Positions 52,821-61,234 are shown, numbered from the stretch's first letter. The stretch is 64,000 nucleotides of DNA from an uncultured Roseburia sp. (GCA_900550935.1 URUD01000004.1:40547-104546); one strand, 5' to 3'. The notes: generated by a model from the letters alone, not told the origin. Program-made: numbers and translations.

Positions 52821-53847
52821 CTTCGGTCACCTCCTCAACTGCAAGTCCTTTTTCTTTTAAGTATTCCTCAATATCCACCTGCAAATGCCTGTCCTCTGGA
52901 AGCCCTAAGATCATCTCTCCCTTGGCAACGCCGCCGACATTTTTGGTATCAGCCCGCAAAATATTTACCGGTGTTTTAAACTGTAAGATCATATTTGCAA
53001 TGACCGGCTCAAATGCGGAATTTTCAGAAAAGACAATTCGGATCTTTTTATCTCCCTGCATACGCTCCTGTACTGCACTTACCACAGGCGCATTGTTATT
53101 GCCCGGCTGATCTCTTAAGATGAGTTCCCTTGCCGCCTTTGATTTCGGATGAGAGAAAATGTCCTCTACCAGTCCGTCTTCCACTAACACACCATGTTCA
53201 ATGATCGCTACATGACTGCAGATCTCACGGATGACCGACATCTGGTGTGTAATGATCACGATCGTGATGCCAAGTTTTTCGTTGATCTCTTTTAATAACG
53301 AAAGGATCGAAGCGGTCGTCTGCGGATCTAAGGCACTGGTTGCCTCATCACACAATAAGATCTTCGGATCGGATGCAAGTGCTCTTGCAATCGCAACTCT
53401 CTGTCTCTGTCCTCCGGAAAGCTGTGCCGGATATGCTTTTTCCTTTTCGGAAAGCCCTACCGTCTTAAGCAGCTCTCTTGCCCGTTCTCTTGCCTCTTTC
53501 TTTTTCTTTCCCTGAATCTGCATCGGAAAGCATACATTGTCAAGTACGCTCTTTTGCATCAGAAGGTTAAAATTCTGAAAGATCATTGCGATATCACTGC
53601 GCTGTCCCCTCAGTTCCTTTTCTGTCAGTGTTCCAAGCTCCTGTCCACCGATCAGCACCTGACCTTCTGTCGGTTTCTCTAAGAAATTCAGACATCGTAC
53701 CAATGTACTTTTTCCTGCTCCCGACATACCGATGATGCCGTAGATATCTCCCTGCTCAACCGTCAGGTTGATATCGCTTAATGCCTCAACGGTCACGCCT
53801 TTTTGTTCAAATCTTTTATAGAGATGTCTGACCTCGATTGCTGCCAT
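52810..53847 (-). CDS. metN: Methionine ABC transporter ATPase MetN
   Basis: 345 residues. Walker A GMSGAGKST is at 40-48, the signature LSGGQRQR near 145 and Walker B ILLCDEATSALD near 165. The C-terminal NIL domain (about 270-345) is where methionine binds to inhibit transport in known relatives. The ATG at 53847 follows AAAGGGG. It is first of the metNIQ operon and lies 99 bases downstream of the leader-peptide stop, with a transcription terminator between them. Confidence 0.95.
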   Translation of the reverse strand: MAAIEVRHLYKRFEQKGVTVEALSDINLTVEQGDIYGIIGMSGAGKSTLVRCLNFLEKPTEGQVLIGGQELGTLTEKELRGQRSDIAMIFQNFNLLMQKSVLDNVCFPMQIQGKKKKEARERARELLKTVGLSEKEKAYPAQLSGGQRQRVAIARALASDPKILLCDEATSALDPQTTASILSLLKEINEKLGITIVIITHQMSVIREICSHVAIIEHGVLVEDGLVEDIFSHPKSKAARELILRDQPGNNNAPVVSAVQERMQGDKKIRIVFSENSAFEPVIANMILQFKTPVNILRADTKNVGGVAKGEMILGLPEDRHLQVDIEEYLKEKGLAVEEVTEDVE

Positions 53848-53886
53848 ACATGTTCCCCTTTCTTTCACACAAGAATTTTCTATACA

Positions 53887-53924
53887 GCAAAAAACAGATG
53901 CTCCCATGCGGAAACACCTGTTTT
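53887..53924 (-). terminator. Attenuator terminator in the metNIQ leader
   Basis: A 15-bp stem AAAACAGGTGTTTCC/GGGAGCATCTGTTTT (with G-U pairs) and tetraloop GCAT, followed by a run of T on minus. It lies between the Met-rich leader peptide and metN, 39 bases before metN. Its 5' arm and loop (53905-53914) can pair instead with the end of the leader ORF. Confidence 0.88.
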
Positions 53925-53965
53925 ACATTTTTATCAACACATAAAATCAGATATCTTTCCGCACA
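53905..53965 (-). promoter_or_regulatory. Antiterminator pairing in the metNIQ leader
   Basis: On minus, TGTGCGGAAA (53956-53965, codons 33-36 of the leader ORF) is complementary over 10 bases, with two G-U, to TTTCCGCATG in the terminator arm and loop (53905-53914). Using this pairing would break the terminator. A ribosome at the leader stop (53947) would cover the first segment, whereas one stalled at the Met cluster would not. Confidence 0.7.
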
Positions 53966-54063
53966 CGAAACCGCTCCATACGGCACATACACATCATGTC
54001 TCGCATAGACTCTGTCATGATCATGTTTGTTACTGTTGTGTATGTCTTAGATCCTGTACGCAT
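53947..54063 (-). CDS. Met-rich leader peptide of metNIQ
   Basis: A 38-codon ORF with AAGGAG 9 bases before its ATG. Met codons are at 1, 14, 16, 20, 23, 24, 26 and 29, and Cys codons at 25 and 27. The cluster reads MMCMCRM, far above chance for methionine. The ORF is followed by an intrinsic terminator and then metN. This is the layout of a translational attenuator: low charged tRNA-Met (or Cys) would stall the ribosome, free codons 33-36 for antiterminator pairing and permit metNIQ transcription. The start and stop regions also carry an 11-base complement (AAATCAGATAT and ATATCTGATTT). No S-box or T-box landmarks were seen. Confidence 0.8.
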   Translation of the reverse strand: MRTGSKTYTTVTNMIMTESMRDMMCMCRMERFRVRKDI

Positions 54064-54117
54064 ATCTGATTTCTCCTTTCTTTTCTTTGACTGCTCTGCC
54101 TTGATTTGATAGACCTT

Positions 54118-54147
54118 ATTATAGCAGGTCATTTCAGAAAGTGTTAA
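54118..54147 (-). promoter_or_regulatory. Sigma-A promoter of the metNIQ leader
   Basis: TTAACA, 18 bases, TATAAT on minus, giving a start of transcription near 54111 and about 48 bases before the leader ATG. It lies between the lysR-type gene and the leader peptide. Confidence 0.72.
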
Positions 54148-54168
54148 TATCGGAAACCTTGAGTTAGT

Positions 54169-54185
54169 TATAGGTTTTTCCTATA
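54169..54185 (-). promoter_or_regulatory. LysR-type operator upstream of metNIQ
   Basis: A perfect palindrome TATAGG-AAAAA-CCTATA, 17 bases, containing T-N11-A and centred near -66 of the metNIQ promoter, the usual place of a LysR recognition site. Its outer half-sites TATAG/CTATA match the streptococcal MET-box bound by MetR/MtaR. It lies just past the lysR-type stop codon. Confidence 0.65.
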
Positions 54186-54190
54186 GCAGA

Positions 54191-55096
54191 TTACATCACA
54201 TTTTCCTGATATTTTTTTAATTCTTCTATATAAATGTTCCCGATATGACTGACTTTTGCTCCTTTCCGCTTCACATAGCCGATGCGCATCTTCTCGGTTT
54301 CCTTTAGCGGGATCGCCATGTAATCACTGCCGTTTAATTCCTCGCAGATGATCCCGGAGCAGAGCGTATAAGCATTTAATCCTCTCATCAGATTAAGTAA
54401 CGTGGCACGGTCGTTTGCCTTGATGAGCCTTTTATAATCATAGGTACTCTTCATTTCCTCTGCCAGATAAAGGGAATGATGTTCTCCCTGGTCAAACGAC
54501 AGGCACGGATACGCATCCAGCTCCTCCATCGAGATGACCTCCTGCCCTGCCAGCGGATGTCCTGACCAGAGATAGACGTAAGTGTCACAGGAAAACAGCT
54601 CGATAAATTCCAGCCCATGTTCTCTTATGATCTTCTCCATGACTTTTTCATTGAAATCATTCAGATAGAGCACTCCAATCTCACTGCGGAAATTCTTCAC
54701 GTTTTCTAACACATCATAAGTCGTCGTCTCATGGGCGGCAAACTCGTACTGTTCCATCCCCGCCTGCTTTACGGTCTCCACAAACGCCTTGACCGCAAAG
54801 GTATAGTGCTGCATGGATACACTGAATTTTTCCTTGACCTGTTTATCGATATAGCGGGAAGTAAGCAGGGTAAACTGTTCTGTGACCTGTCTCGCATAGC
54901 CTAAAAACTCCTCCCCCTCCGGTGTCACAAGGATGCCCCGGTTGGAGCGCACAAACAGATCAAATCCGATTTCTGTCTCCAGTTCTTTGATTGTCTCCGA
55001 TAAACTCGGCTGGGAAATAAAAAGCTGTTTTCCCGCCTCGTTCATGGACCCGCAGTCTGCTACACACAGTGCATACCTTAGCTGTTGCAGTGTCAT
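54191..55096 (-). CDS. LysR-family regulator, probably of methionine uptake
   Basis: 301 residues. The N-terminal winged helix (LRYALCVADCGSMNEAGKQLFISQPSLSETIKELE) and an effector domain from about residue 95 are standard. It lies directly upstream of the metNIQ leader on the same strand, with a LysR-type palindrome at -66 of that promoter. Local control of sulfur amino-acid uptake is therefore likely, but the effector (for example O-acetylserine or homocysteine) is unknown. It starts 12 bases after a YitT-family gene ends. Confidence 0.88.
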   Translation of the reverse strand: MTLQQLRYALCVADCGSMNEAGKQLFISQPSLSETIKELETEIGFDLFVRSNRGILVTPEGEEFLGYARQVTEQFTLLTSRYIDKQVKEKFSVSMQHYTFAVKAFVETVKQAGMEQYEFAAHETTTYDVLENVKNFRSEIGVLYLNDFNEKVMEKIIREHGLEFIELFSCDTYVYLWSGHPLAGQEVISMEELDAYPCLSFDQGEHHSLYLAEEMKSTYDYKRLIKANDRATLLNLMRGLNAYTLCSGIICEELNGSDYMAIPLKETEKMRIGYVKRKGAKVSHIGNIYIEELKKYQENVM

Positions 55097-55108
55097 TCGA
55101 TCCCCCCT

Positions 55109-55993
55109 TTAGTTTTCTGCTCCTCCGGTCTGTTTTAAATATCTCTTCTTGCTTGAAAAGCCTCTTCCTGATACTTCGCTGACTTTATTGATGATGACAA
55201 AAGCCTCCGGGTCTACCTCATGGATCAGTTTTTCGGTCCTGGCAAGCTCCCGCATCGATACCACGGTCAAAAGCATCATCGTATCATTTCTTAAAAATCC
55301 CGTTTCACTGTTTAACAATGTCACGCCACGGTCAATATCCTTTAAGATCGCAGTACGGATTTCCTCGATCTTTTCACTTACGACTTTGATCTGCATTTTG
55401 GTCGTTCCGAGCATCAGACATTTATCCAGTACGGTACTGTATATGATAACAAGCAGGATGCCGTATAAGATCTGTTCGCCACTGCTTTTAAATGCCTGTA
55501 ACAGTAAGATCACCATATCAAACACATACAGCGATTTTGAAACAGAGATCTTGAAGTAGCGGTTTAAAATCAGTGGCGGTATATCCATACCACCGGTGGA
55601 TGCGCCCATGCGGATCACAATTCCGATCCCGGCTCCGATCAGCATACCTCCGAATACCGTGCATAAGATCAGATCACCGGTCAATTTGTAGTCTCCCAGA
55701 AACCTTGTGAGCAATTCCAGTATGATCGGGTAACTGAACGTACTCACGATCGTATTTGCAGCAAATTTCCATCCAAACACTGCCCATCCGATCAAAAACA
55801 TCGTAACATTAAATATCAGTACAAACACCGTCACCGGTACACCAGCCAGATAATTGACAAACAGCGCGATACCGGTCGTTCCTCCTGTGATCAGTCCTCC
55901 CGGCATGATAAAAAGTGCCACGCCAAGCGCGTAAGTGCAGTTTCCCAATATAACAACCAGTGTCTCTAACAATCTCTTTCCAATCTGTCTCAT
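55109..55993 (-). CDS. YitT-family membrane protein with DUF2179
   Basis: 294 residues. Five to six membrane helices in the first 195 residues carry the family motif GGLITGGTTGIALF (about 31-44), and GASTGGMD is near 130. A soluble C-terminal DUF2179 domain follows. Function in the family is not firmly known. It lies 6 bases after a small membrane-protein gene and 12 bases before the lysR-type gene, so these may share a transcript. A second YitT gene is at 58610-59533. Confidence 0.88.
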   Translation of the reverse strand: MRQIGKRLLETLVVILGNCTYALGVALFIMPGGLITGGTTGIALFVNYLAGVPVTVFVLIFNVTMFLIGWAVFGWKFAANTIVSTFSYPIILELLTRFLGDYKLTGDLILCTVFGGMLIGAGIGIVIRMGASTGGMDIPPLILNRYFKISVSKSLYVFDMVILLLQAFKSSGEQILYGILLVIIYSTVLDKCLMLGTTKMQIKVVSEKIEEIRTAILKDIDRGVTLLNSETGFLRNDTMMLLTVVSMRELARTEKLIHEVDPEAFVIINKVSEVSGRGFSSKKRYLKQTGGAEN

Positions 55994-55999
55994 CTTCTT

Positions 56000-56467
56000 C
56001 TAATCCTCGTCTGAAAAATCTTCTACTTCATCATGTTTTCTTCGTTTTCCTGCATGTTTCTGCTTCTTTTCCAGTGATCCTGAAATAAGATGGCAGATTC
56101 CTTTGTAGATTTCCCGTATTACACCAAAAATAAAGAACATGACAATAAAGCCTATGACACCAAACATAATGTCCGCAAATTCCATGTTTCCGGTATTCGT
56201 CACTTTCTGTCCGATTTCTATGGCAAACGTGATCACGATGATCAGCGTAAATACATAGATCCATGCGATCACCATCACATGGTCGTGCTTCGCCAGCCAT
56301 TTGAACAACGGATATATCACAAAAATAAATGCCATTCCCAAAATGCCGATCACAAGAAAGTGCAGTTCCTTGTCGGTAAAATTATATTCATATGCATCAT
56401 TTAAGCTTAAGATCCTGCTATGGATCTCCGCAATGATTTCTATGATCCCATATAGAAATTCTTTCAT
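56000..56467 (-). CDS. Small four-helix membrane protein of unknown function
   Basis: 155 residues with hydrophobic segments near 35-55, 65-85 and 95-115, probably three or four helices. A highly charged tail contains KKQKHAGKRRKHDEVEDFSDED. No family is recognised. It is followed 6 bases later by the YitT gene, and a terminator lies upstream, so it is likely first in its transcript. Confidence 0.68.
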   Translation of the reverse strand: MKEFLYGIIEIIAEIHSRILSLNDAYEYNFTDKELHFLVIGILGMAFIFVIYPLFKWLAKHDHVMVIAWIYVFTLIIVITFAIEIGQKVTNTGNMEFADIMFGVIGFIVMFFIFGVIREIYKGICHLISGSLEKKQKHAGKRRKHDEVEDFSDED

Positions 56468-56561
56468 ATCTGTAAATCCCTTCTGTTCGTTTCCAGACTA
56501 GATTACCACCATTTTTGCAAGGTTACAAGTAAAGAATAGAATGTCTGCTTATCCTGAAACA

Positions 56562-56598
56562 CAAAAAGCGGCTGCCCCGTTTTCTCCGGAGCTGCCGC
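56562..56598 (-). terminator. Terminator after pdxT
   Basis: GCGGCAGCTCCG and CGGGGCAGCCGC pair with a few mismatches around a short loop and are followed by TTTTTG on minus, about 15 bases past the pdxT stop. Confidence 0.85.
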
Positions 56599-56612
56599 CC
56601 TTATCGTCCTTT

Positions 56613-57179
56613 TTATCGGATCCCTGCCATTTTAAGGAAATACTCATGGACTGCCGTACTGTCGTTTAACTCGGGATGAAATGCAGTTACAAGCTGTCTG
56701 CCCTGTTTCGCTGCAACGATCCTGCCATCCACAACAGCAAGTACCTCTGCCTCTCCCCTTACTTCTTCGATATAAGGTGCACGGATGAAAGTCATCGGGA
56801 TCTGCCCGATCCCCCTAAATTCTTCTTCCGTGTAGAAGCTTCCAAGCTGTCTGCCGTACGCATTCCGCTTTACCCTGATATCCATTGTAGCAAGATAGGA
56901 CTGGTCTGCTTCCACTTCCTTTGCCAGTAAGATCAGACCGGCACAGGTTCCAAAAACTGCCATTCCATCCTCGATTCGTTCCCGGATCGGGTCATATAAT
57001 CCGCTCTCACGCAACAGTTTTCCCATTACAGTGCTCTCTCCACCCGGTAAGATCAGTGCATCCATCGGACGGTCTAAATCTTTTTTCTGCCGGATCTCAA
57101 AATGTTCTGCCCCGATCTTGTCAAGCATCGCTCCGTGTTCTGCAAAGGCTCCCTGCAATGCAAGTATTCCAACTGCCAT
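56613..57179 (-). CDS. pdxT: Pyridoxal 5'-phosphate synthase glutaminase
   Basis: 188 residues. Class I glutamine amidotransferase; nucleophile Cys79 is in FGTCAGL, with His168 and Glu170 in FHPEL, and GGEST near 46-50. It supplies ammonia to PdxS. Its start overlaps the pdxS stop by one base (TAATG), so the two are made together. Confidence 0.96.
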   Translation of the reverse strand: MAVGILALQGAFAEHGAMLDKIGAEHFEIRQKKDLDRPMDALILPGGESTVMGKLLRESGLYDPIRERIEDGMAVFGTCAGLILLAKEVEADQSYLATMDIRVKRNAYGRQLGSFYTEEEFRGIGQIPMTFIRAPYIEEVRGEAEVLAVVDGRIVAAKQGRQLVTAFHPELNDSTAVHEYFLKMAGIR

Positions 57180-58054
57180 TATTTGCCCCTTTCTGCCATT
57201 AAAAGTGCGATCTCCTGCTCGTTGATCCCGACCATCGCCTCTCCTAAATCTGCGGAAAGTTCTGCAATCAGTTTGGCATCTTTATAGTTTGTTACTGCCT
57301 GTACGATCGCTGCAGCACGTTTTGCCGGATTTCCGGATTTGAAAATACCAGAACCCACAAATACACCCTCAGCTCCCAGCTGCATCATAAGTGCTGCATC
57401 TGCCGGAGTTGCCACACCGCCTGCTGCGAAATTGACCACCGGAAGCCTGCCCTCTTCATGCACATATTTTACCAGATCATATGGTACCTGAAGCTGTTTC
57501 GCTGCCTCGAATAATTCATCCTGGCGCATATTCTGGATGCGGCGGATTTCAGAATTCATCATACGCATATGACGGACTGCCTGTACAACATCTCCGGTAC
57601 CCGGCTCTCCTTTGGTACGGATCATGGATGCACCCTCTGCAATACGGCGTAATGCCTCTCCAAGATCTTTTGCCCCACAGACAAATGGTACTTTAAATGC
57701 AGTCTTGTCGATATGATATACATCATCTGCCGGAGAAAGTACTTCACTCTCATCGATATAGTCGATCTCGATCGCCTCTAAGATCTGTGCCTCTACGAAA
57801 TGACCAATTCTGCATTTTGCCATAACCGGAATGGAAACTGCATCCTGGATGCCTTTTATCATCTTTGGGTCACTCATTCTGGAAACGCCGCCTGCTGCAC
57901 GGATATCCGCCGGGATACGCTCAAGTGCCATAACTGCGCATGCACCTGCTGCCTCTGCGATCTTTGCCTGCTCCGGTGTGGTAACATCCATGATGACGCC
58001 ACCCTTTAACATCTGTGCCAGCTGTTTGTTTAATTCATATCTGTTTTCCTGCAT
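57179..58054 (-). CDS. pdxS: Pyridoxal 5'-phosphate synthase lyase
   Basis: 291 residues. TIM-barrel enzyme that builds PLP from ribose-5-phosphate, glyceraldehyde-3-phosphate and ammonia from PdxT. The active-site Lys is in PVMAKCRIGH near 82, with the second Lys in RTKGEPGTG near 150. I prefer the ATG at 58054; an earlier ATG at 58069 lies directly against the AGGAG. No MocR-type regulator is next to it. Confidence 0.96.
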   Translation of the reverse strand: MQENRYELNKQLAQMLKGGVIMDVTTPEQAKIAEAAGACAVMALERIPADIRAAGGVSRMSDPKMIKGIQDAVSIPVMAKCRIGHFVEAQILEAIEIDYIDESEVLSPADDVYHIDKTAFKVPFVCGAKDLGEALRRIAEGASMIRTKGEPGTGDVVQAVRHMRMMNSEIRRIQNMRQDELFEAAKQLQVPYDLVKYVHEEGRLPVVNFAAGGVATPADAALMMQLGAEGVFVGSGIFKSGNPAKRAAAIVQAVTNYKDAKLIAELSADLGEAMVGINEQEIALLMAERGK

Positions 58055-58155
58055 TTTCTTACTCTCCATTCTCCTGTTTTCTTTTGTTATCTCGCATTAT
58101 ACAGGAAAATGGCATTATCAAAATAACCAGTTTTTATTTTTTTAACCATACCAGT

Positions 58156-58533
58156 TTACGGTTTGGAATCAAACATTGCTTTTAATCCACCTGCCAGTTC
58201 CCTTTTACAGTTCTGGCAGAATCTTCCGCTCCGGATTCCGCAACCGCACCTGCCGCACTTATATTGAAAGGTTTCTGTCGGCATTTCGACTTTGCCGTCT
58301 TTAATGCACATTTCTACAATCTCAAGTGCCACTCCGGTCGACTTTGCGATCTCTTCTGCACTGATCGCACCATATTGATCCAGACATTGTTTTATTTTTC
58401 CCAGATCATCGTACATCTCATGTCCACAGATCTGGCATCGGTATTTTCCATTATCAATGTAGACCATCCGTCCAAGACACCACTCACACAGCTTTGGTCT
58501 GCCCGCTTTTAACAGTTTTTCAATGTCTTCCAT
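58156..58533 (-). CDS. Zinc-ribbon protein, distant YvyF-like paralogue
   Basis: 125 residues with eight or more Cys in pairs: CEWC, CQIC, CGRCGCG and CQNC. A helix-turn-helix-like middle (AISAEEIAKSTGVALEIVEMCIKDGKVEM) is followed by a C-terminal GIRSGRFCQNCKREL that closely matches PICSGRFCDKCK of the yvyF-like gene at 15869-16267. The same layout of ribbon, small helical domain and ribbon suggests a common origin. Function is unknown. It is between pdxS and a YitT gene. Confidence 0.7.
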   Translation of the reverse strand: MEDIEKLLKAGRPKLCEWCLGRMVYIDNGKYRCQICGHEMYDDLGKIKQCLDQYGAISAEEIAKSTGVALEIVEMCIKDGKVEMPTETFQYKCGRCGCGIRSGRFCQNCKRELAGGLKAMFDSKP

Positions 58534-58609
58534 TTCCTACACCTCTATGGTAAGCTCTTTTCGTTATCTTTTTACCATAAATTATACCTATTCTATTTTT
58601 TCTTTTCAA

Positions 58610-59533
58610 CTAATTTCTCTTTTCCAGCTGTAGTTGATTTTCTGCTGCCTCTTCCACTGCCTTTTCCCGGTACTCTCCGATCTCAAGCATACGGAATCCT
58701 TCTCCGTGCACCTCATTGGACTCCAAAATTACAATAAAGCTGTCCCGGTCTGCCGCTTTTACTGCCTGCTGCACCAGATACATTTCTTTATTGCTGCACG
58801 CACACATAACGACTTCTTTTTCCTCGCAGCGGTAGCCGCCCTGTCCTTTCAATATGGTAGAACCACGCTCGCAGGTCGCATCGATCACATCACAGATTTC
58901 TTTTCCGTGCTCCGTTACGATCAACGCCATTTTGCCGGAATTGATACCGTACATCAGCTTATCGATCACTGTGGCAAGAAGGAAGTTCACGATCATTCCA
59001 TAAATGATCCCATCCACATCTCCAAACAGGATGGCACCTGCAAACACGATAAAGCAGTCTGTTGCAAACGATATTTTTCCCAGTGAAAAATAAGGACGAA
59101 CTGCTTTTACACCCATGATGATGAAATCCATACCACCGGTGGAAGAATTGTTCATATAGATAATGGCGTATCCAAGTCCGGATAAAACACCGGTACAGAG
59201 TGCCGCAAGCAGACGGTCGCCTTCATACACCGGAAACAACGGTGCCACATAGTCTATGATAACGGATGAGATCAGCATACACCGCATGGAGCTGATGAAA
59301 AATTTTCTTCCCAGCAGACGGTAGCAGAGGATTGCAACCGGTATGTTTAAAAGGATCGTAGAAAATCCGATTGGCACTTGAACTAACTGATATAAGATGA
59401 CAGAGATACCTGAAAATCCAGAGATTGGAAACTTTGCATGCACTGCAAAATTATAGATACCTGCCGCGATAAAGATACTGCCAAGCACCTCCGCCGCAAT
59501 CTGTCTTGTCATTGCAAATACTTTCTGTTTCAT
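58610..59533 (-). CDS. YitT-family membrane protein (second copy)
   Basis: 307 residues. The membrane region carries FPISGFSGISVILY and NNSSTGGMDFI, followed by a DUF2179 domain near 220-300. It is a paralogue of the protein at 55109-55993, though clearly diverged. The start at 59533 has GGAGG 8 bases upstream. A strong promoter (59634-59663) lies upstream. Confidence 0.87.
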   Translation of the reverse strand: MKQKVFAMTRQIAAEVLGSIFIAAGIYNFAVHAKFPISGFSGISVILYQLVQVPIGFSTILLNIPVAILCYRLLGRKFFISSMRCMLISSVIIDYVAPLFPVYEGDRLLAALCTGVLSGLGYAIIYMNNSSTGGMDFIIMGVKAVRPYFSLGKISFATDCFIVFAGAILFGDVDGIIYGMIVNFLLATVIDKLMYGINSGKMALIVTEHGKEICDVIDATCERGSTILKGQGGYRCEEKEVVMCACSNKEMYLVQQAVKAADRDSFIVILESNEVHGEGFRMLEIGEYREKAVEEAAENQLQLEKRN

Positions 59534-59633
59534 AGGAAAACGCCTCCATAACTGCACTTTTTCTTTCCATAAAAATAGAACGCTTCCGCAAATTATACGA
59601 ATATAATATGCTTAAGCGCTCTTTTCCTTTGTT

Positions 59634-59663
59634 ATTTTAGCACCGGGAAAAAGAAAATGTCAA
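59634..59663 (-). promoter_or_regulatory. Sigma-A promoter of second YitT gene
   Basis: TTGACA, 18 bases, TAAAAT on minus, 101 bases before the YitT start. It lies 6 bases past the stop of the PHP phosphatase gene. Confidence 0.7.
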
Positions 59664-59668
59664 CTCCC

Positions 59669-60451
59669 CTAAGGTGTCTTTAACGTAACATCATCCAGCA
59701 GATGAAGTCCATGTCGCTTTGCAAGTTCCAGACATTTCTGATAATGAACGATATCACACACCGCATCTACGCTGTGCGCATCCAGTCCGAATACCACATC
59801 ATTTCCCACCGCACCTGCGATCTCAAAAAAACGGTCGGACGGATAATGTTTGCCATTGGAAAGCCCCAGCACGTTGATCTCCAATGGAATCTGCATTTCT
59901 TTCATTGCTACACACAAACGTGTCATCTGCTCCTGATAGAAAACTTCCTTTCCCACATAATTAATAAGATCCGGGTGCGCCAGATACGAATAACTGCCTG
60001 TCTTCATCCCCTCGATCACAGAATTTACATACGAGAGGATCCGCTCATCCTCCCGGGTCTTAGTCCCTGCATAGGGTCCCTTTGCCTCGCTCCCCCAGAA
60101 ATGCTGTCCCATGATCAGATAATCACAGCCAAGCTCGCGCACCATTTTAATCTGCTTTTCATAAAACTCTGGAATATATTCTGCCTCAAATCCGACATAA
60201 ATATGTATGTCATCCTGATATTCCTCTGCAAGCTGCCGGATCTCTTTTACATAGCTTTTGGCTTCTTCCATTCTCATGCGGATGCCGGACACATATCCAT
60301 CCGAAAACGGACAGGGGATATGATCGGAAAATCCAAATTTCTTAATCCCCATCTTTATTGCTGCTTCAATATATTCCCGCTCCGTCCCTGTTGCATGCTG
60401 GCATCGCACAGTATGTGCATGATAATTATAAGTTGTAAAATGCTCTGTCAT
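59669..60451 (-). CDS. PHP-family histidinol-phosphatase-like protein
   Basis: 260 residues. The PHP metal-binding motif NYHAHTVRCQHATG is at the N-terminus (about 8-21), with FSDHIPCP, and later conserved His in AHPDL and GLDAHS. HisK/HisJ-type enzymes dephosphorylate histidinol phosphate, but no his genes are near, so another phosphoester is possible. It follows the membrane protein gene by only 1 base. Confidence 0.85.
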   Translation of the reverse strand: MTEHFTTYNYHAHTVRCQHATGTEREYIEAAIKMGIKKFGFSDHIPCPFSDGYVSGIRMRMEEAKSYVKEIRQLAEEYQDDIHIYVGFEAEYIPEFYEKQIKMVRELGCDYLIMGQHFWGSEAKGPYAGTKTREDERILSYVNSVIEGMKTGSYSYLAHPDLINYVGKEVFYQEQMTRLCVAMKEMQIPLEINVLGLSNGKHYPSDRFFEIAGAVGNDVVFGLDAHSVDAVCDIVHYQKCLELAKRHGLHLLDDVTLKTP

Positions 60452-60452
60452 A

Positions 60453-61196
60453 TTACCGGTTCCTCGATTTCGCTCTCATTCTCTTCTGTTTCCGATTTTT
60501 TAAAACCAGATAGATCTGCCCTATTCCTAAGAAAATAAACAGCAATACCACGATCATATAAAAAACACCAATGCCAAGTGTCTCCGCGCCAAGCTGGCTT
60601 AAGTCAAACCCGAACCATCCGGTCGGTGCACCAAAATTGAGAAAATTATAAGGTGCCCACATCGTCTCATTCCAACGGAGTCCAAGTTCTGCCGCAAGTA
60701 CCACAAATCCAACATAGACAAGCGGCGGGATCACGGCAAAAATCACATGCGTCAGTGTCGATTTATAGCGGTAATCAAACCACAGAAAATCCAATATGGC
60801 AAGCACCGGTGCAATAAAATGTACGCAGAGACTGCCCGCTCCATTGTGCAGATACGCGTTGACAAATCCTAACTCTGAGGTTGGTGCCAGTAAAGTCAGA
60901 TAGATTAAAAATGTCAGCGTAATGCCGATCGTCGCCATGTATTTTACAATATACTGCCAGTTCTTTTTATAGATCTTCTCCCCACCGGAAGCAAGAAGTA
61001 TGAAGTCGATCACAAAAAACAGCACCAGCACGATATCCATAAAAATATTGGACAGATTTGTAAAATAAGTCAGTGACATCACTCCTGTCATTGAACGCCA
61101 CATGCCATATATGGATGCCAGCACTGCCGTTGCTTTCATCAATAGTCCGACGACGAGTTCTTTTTTGCGGTATACGATCACGTCTAAATGTTCCAT
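60453..61196 (-). CDS. Pr6Pr-like membrane protein
   Basis: 247 residues with six to seven hydrophobic segments. Family features seen are TYFTNLSNIFM near residue 43 and the HFIAPVLAILDFLWFD segment near 125. No reaction is known for this family. The ATG at 61196 follows GGAGAGG; the alternative GTG at 61208 overlaps that site. It is co-directional with the PHP gene (1-base gap), so they are probably co-expressed. Confidence 0.65.
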   Translation of the reverse strand: MEHLDVIVYRKKELVVGLLMKATAVLASIYGMWRSMTGVMSLTYFTNLSNIFMDIVLVLFFVIDFILLASGGEKIYKKNWQYIVKYMATIGITLTFLIYLTLLAPTSELGFVNAYLHNGAGSLCVHFIAPVLAILDFLWFDYRYKSTLTHVIFAVIPPLVYVGFVVLAAELGLRWNETMWAPYNFLNFGAPTGWFGFDLSQLGAETLGIGVFYMIVVLLFIFLGIGQIYLVLKNRKQKRMRAKSRNR

Positions 61197-61234
61197 TTTC
61201 CTCTCCACGCCTTTCTATCGTCTGTAAAACGATA

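Noticed and set aside
53848..54117. S-box or T-box RNA before metN
   Set aside because: No T-box sequence, no S-box kink-turn or core motifs; the leader is explained by a Met-rich ORF and terminator.
59702..60538. A 278-codon open frame on plus
   Set aside because: Antisense to the PHP phosphatase gene, whose metal-binding motifs are intact.
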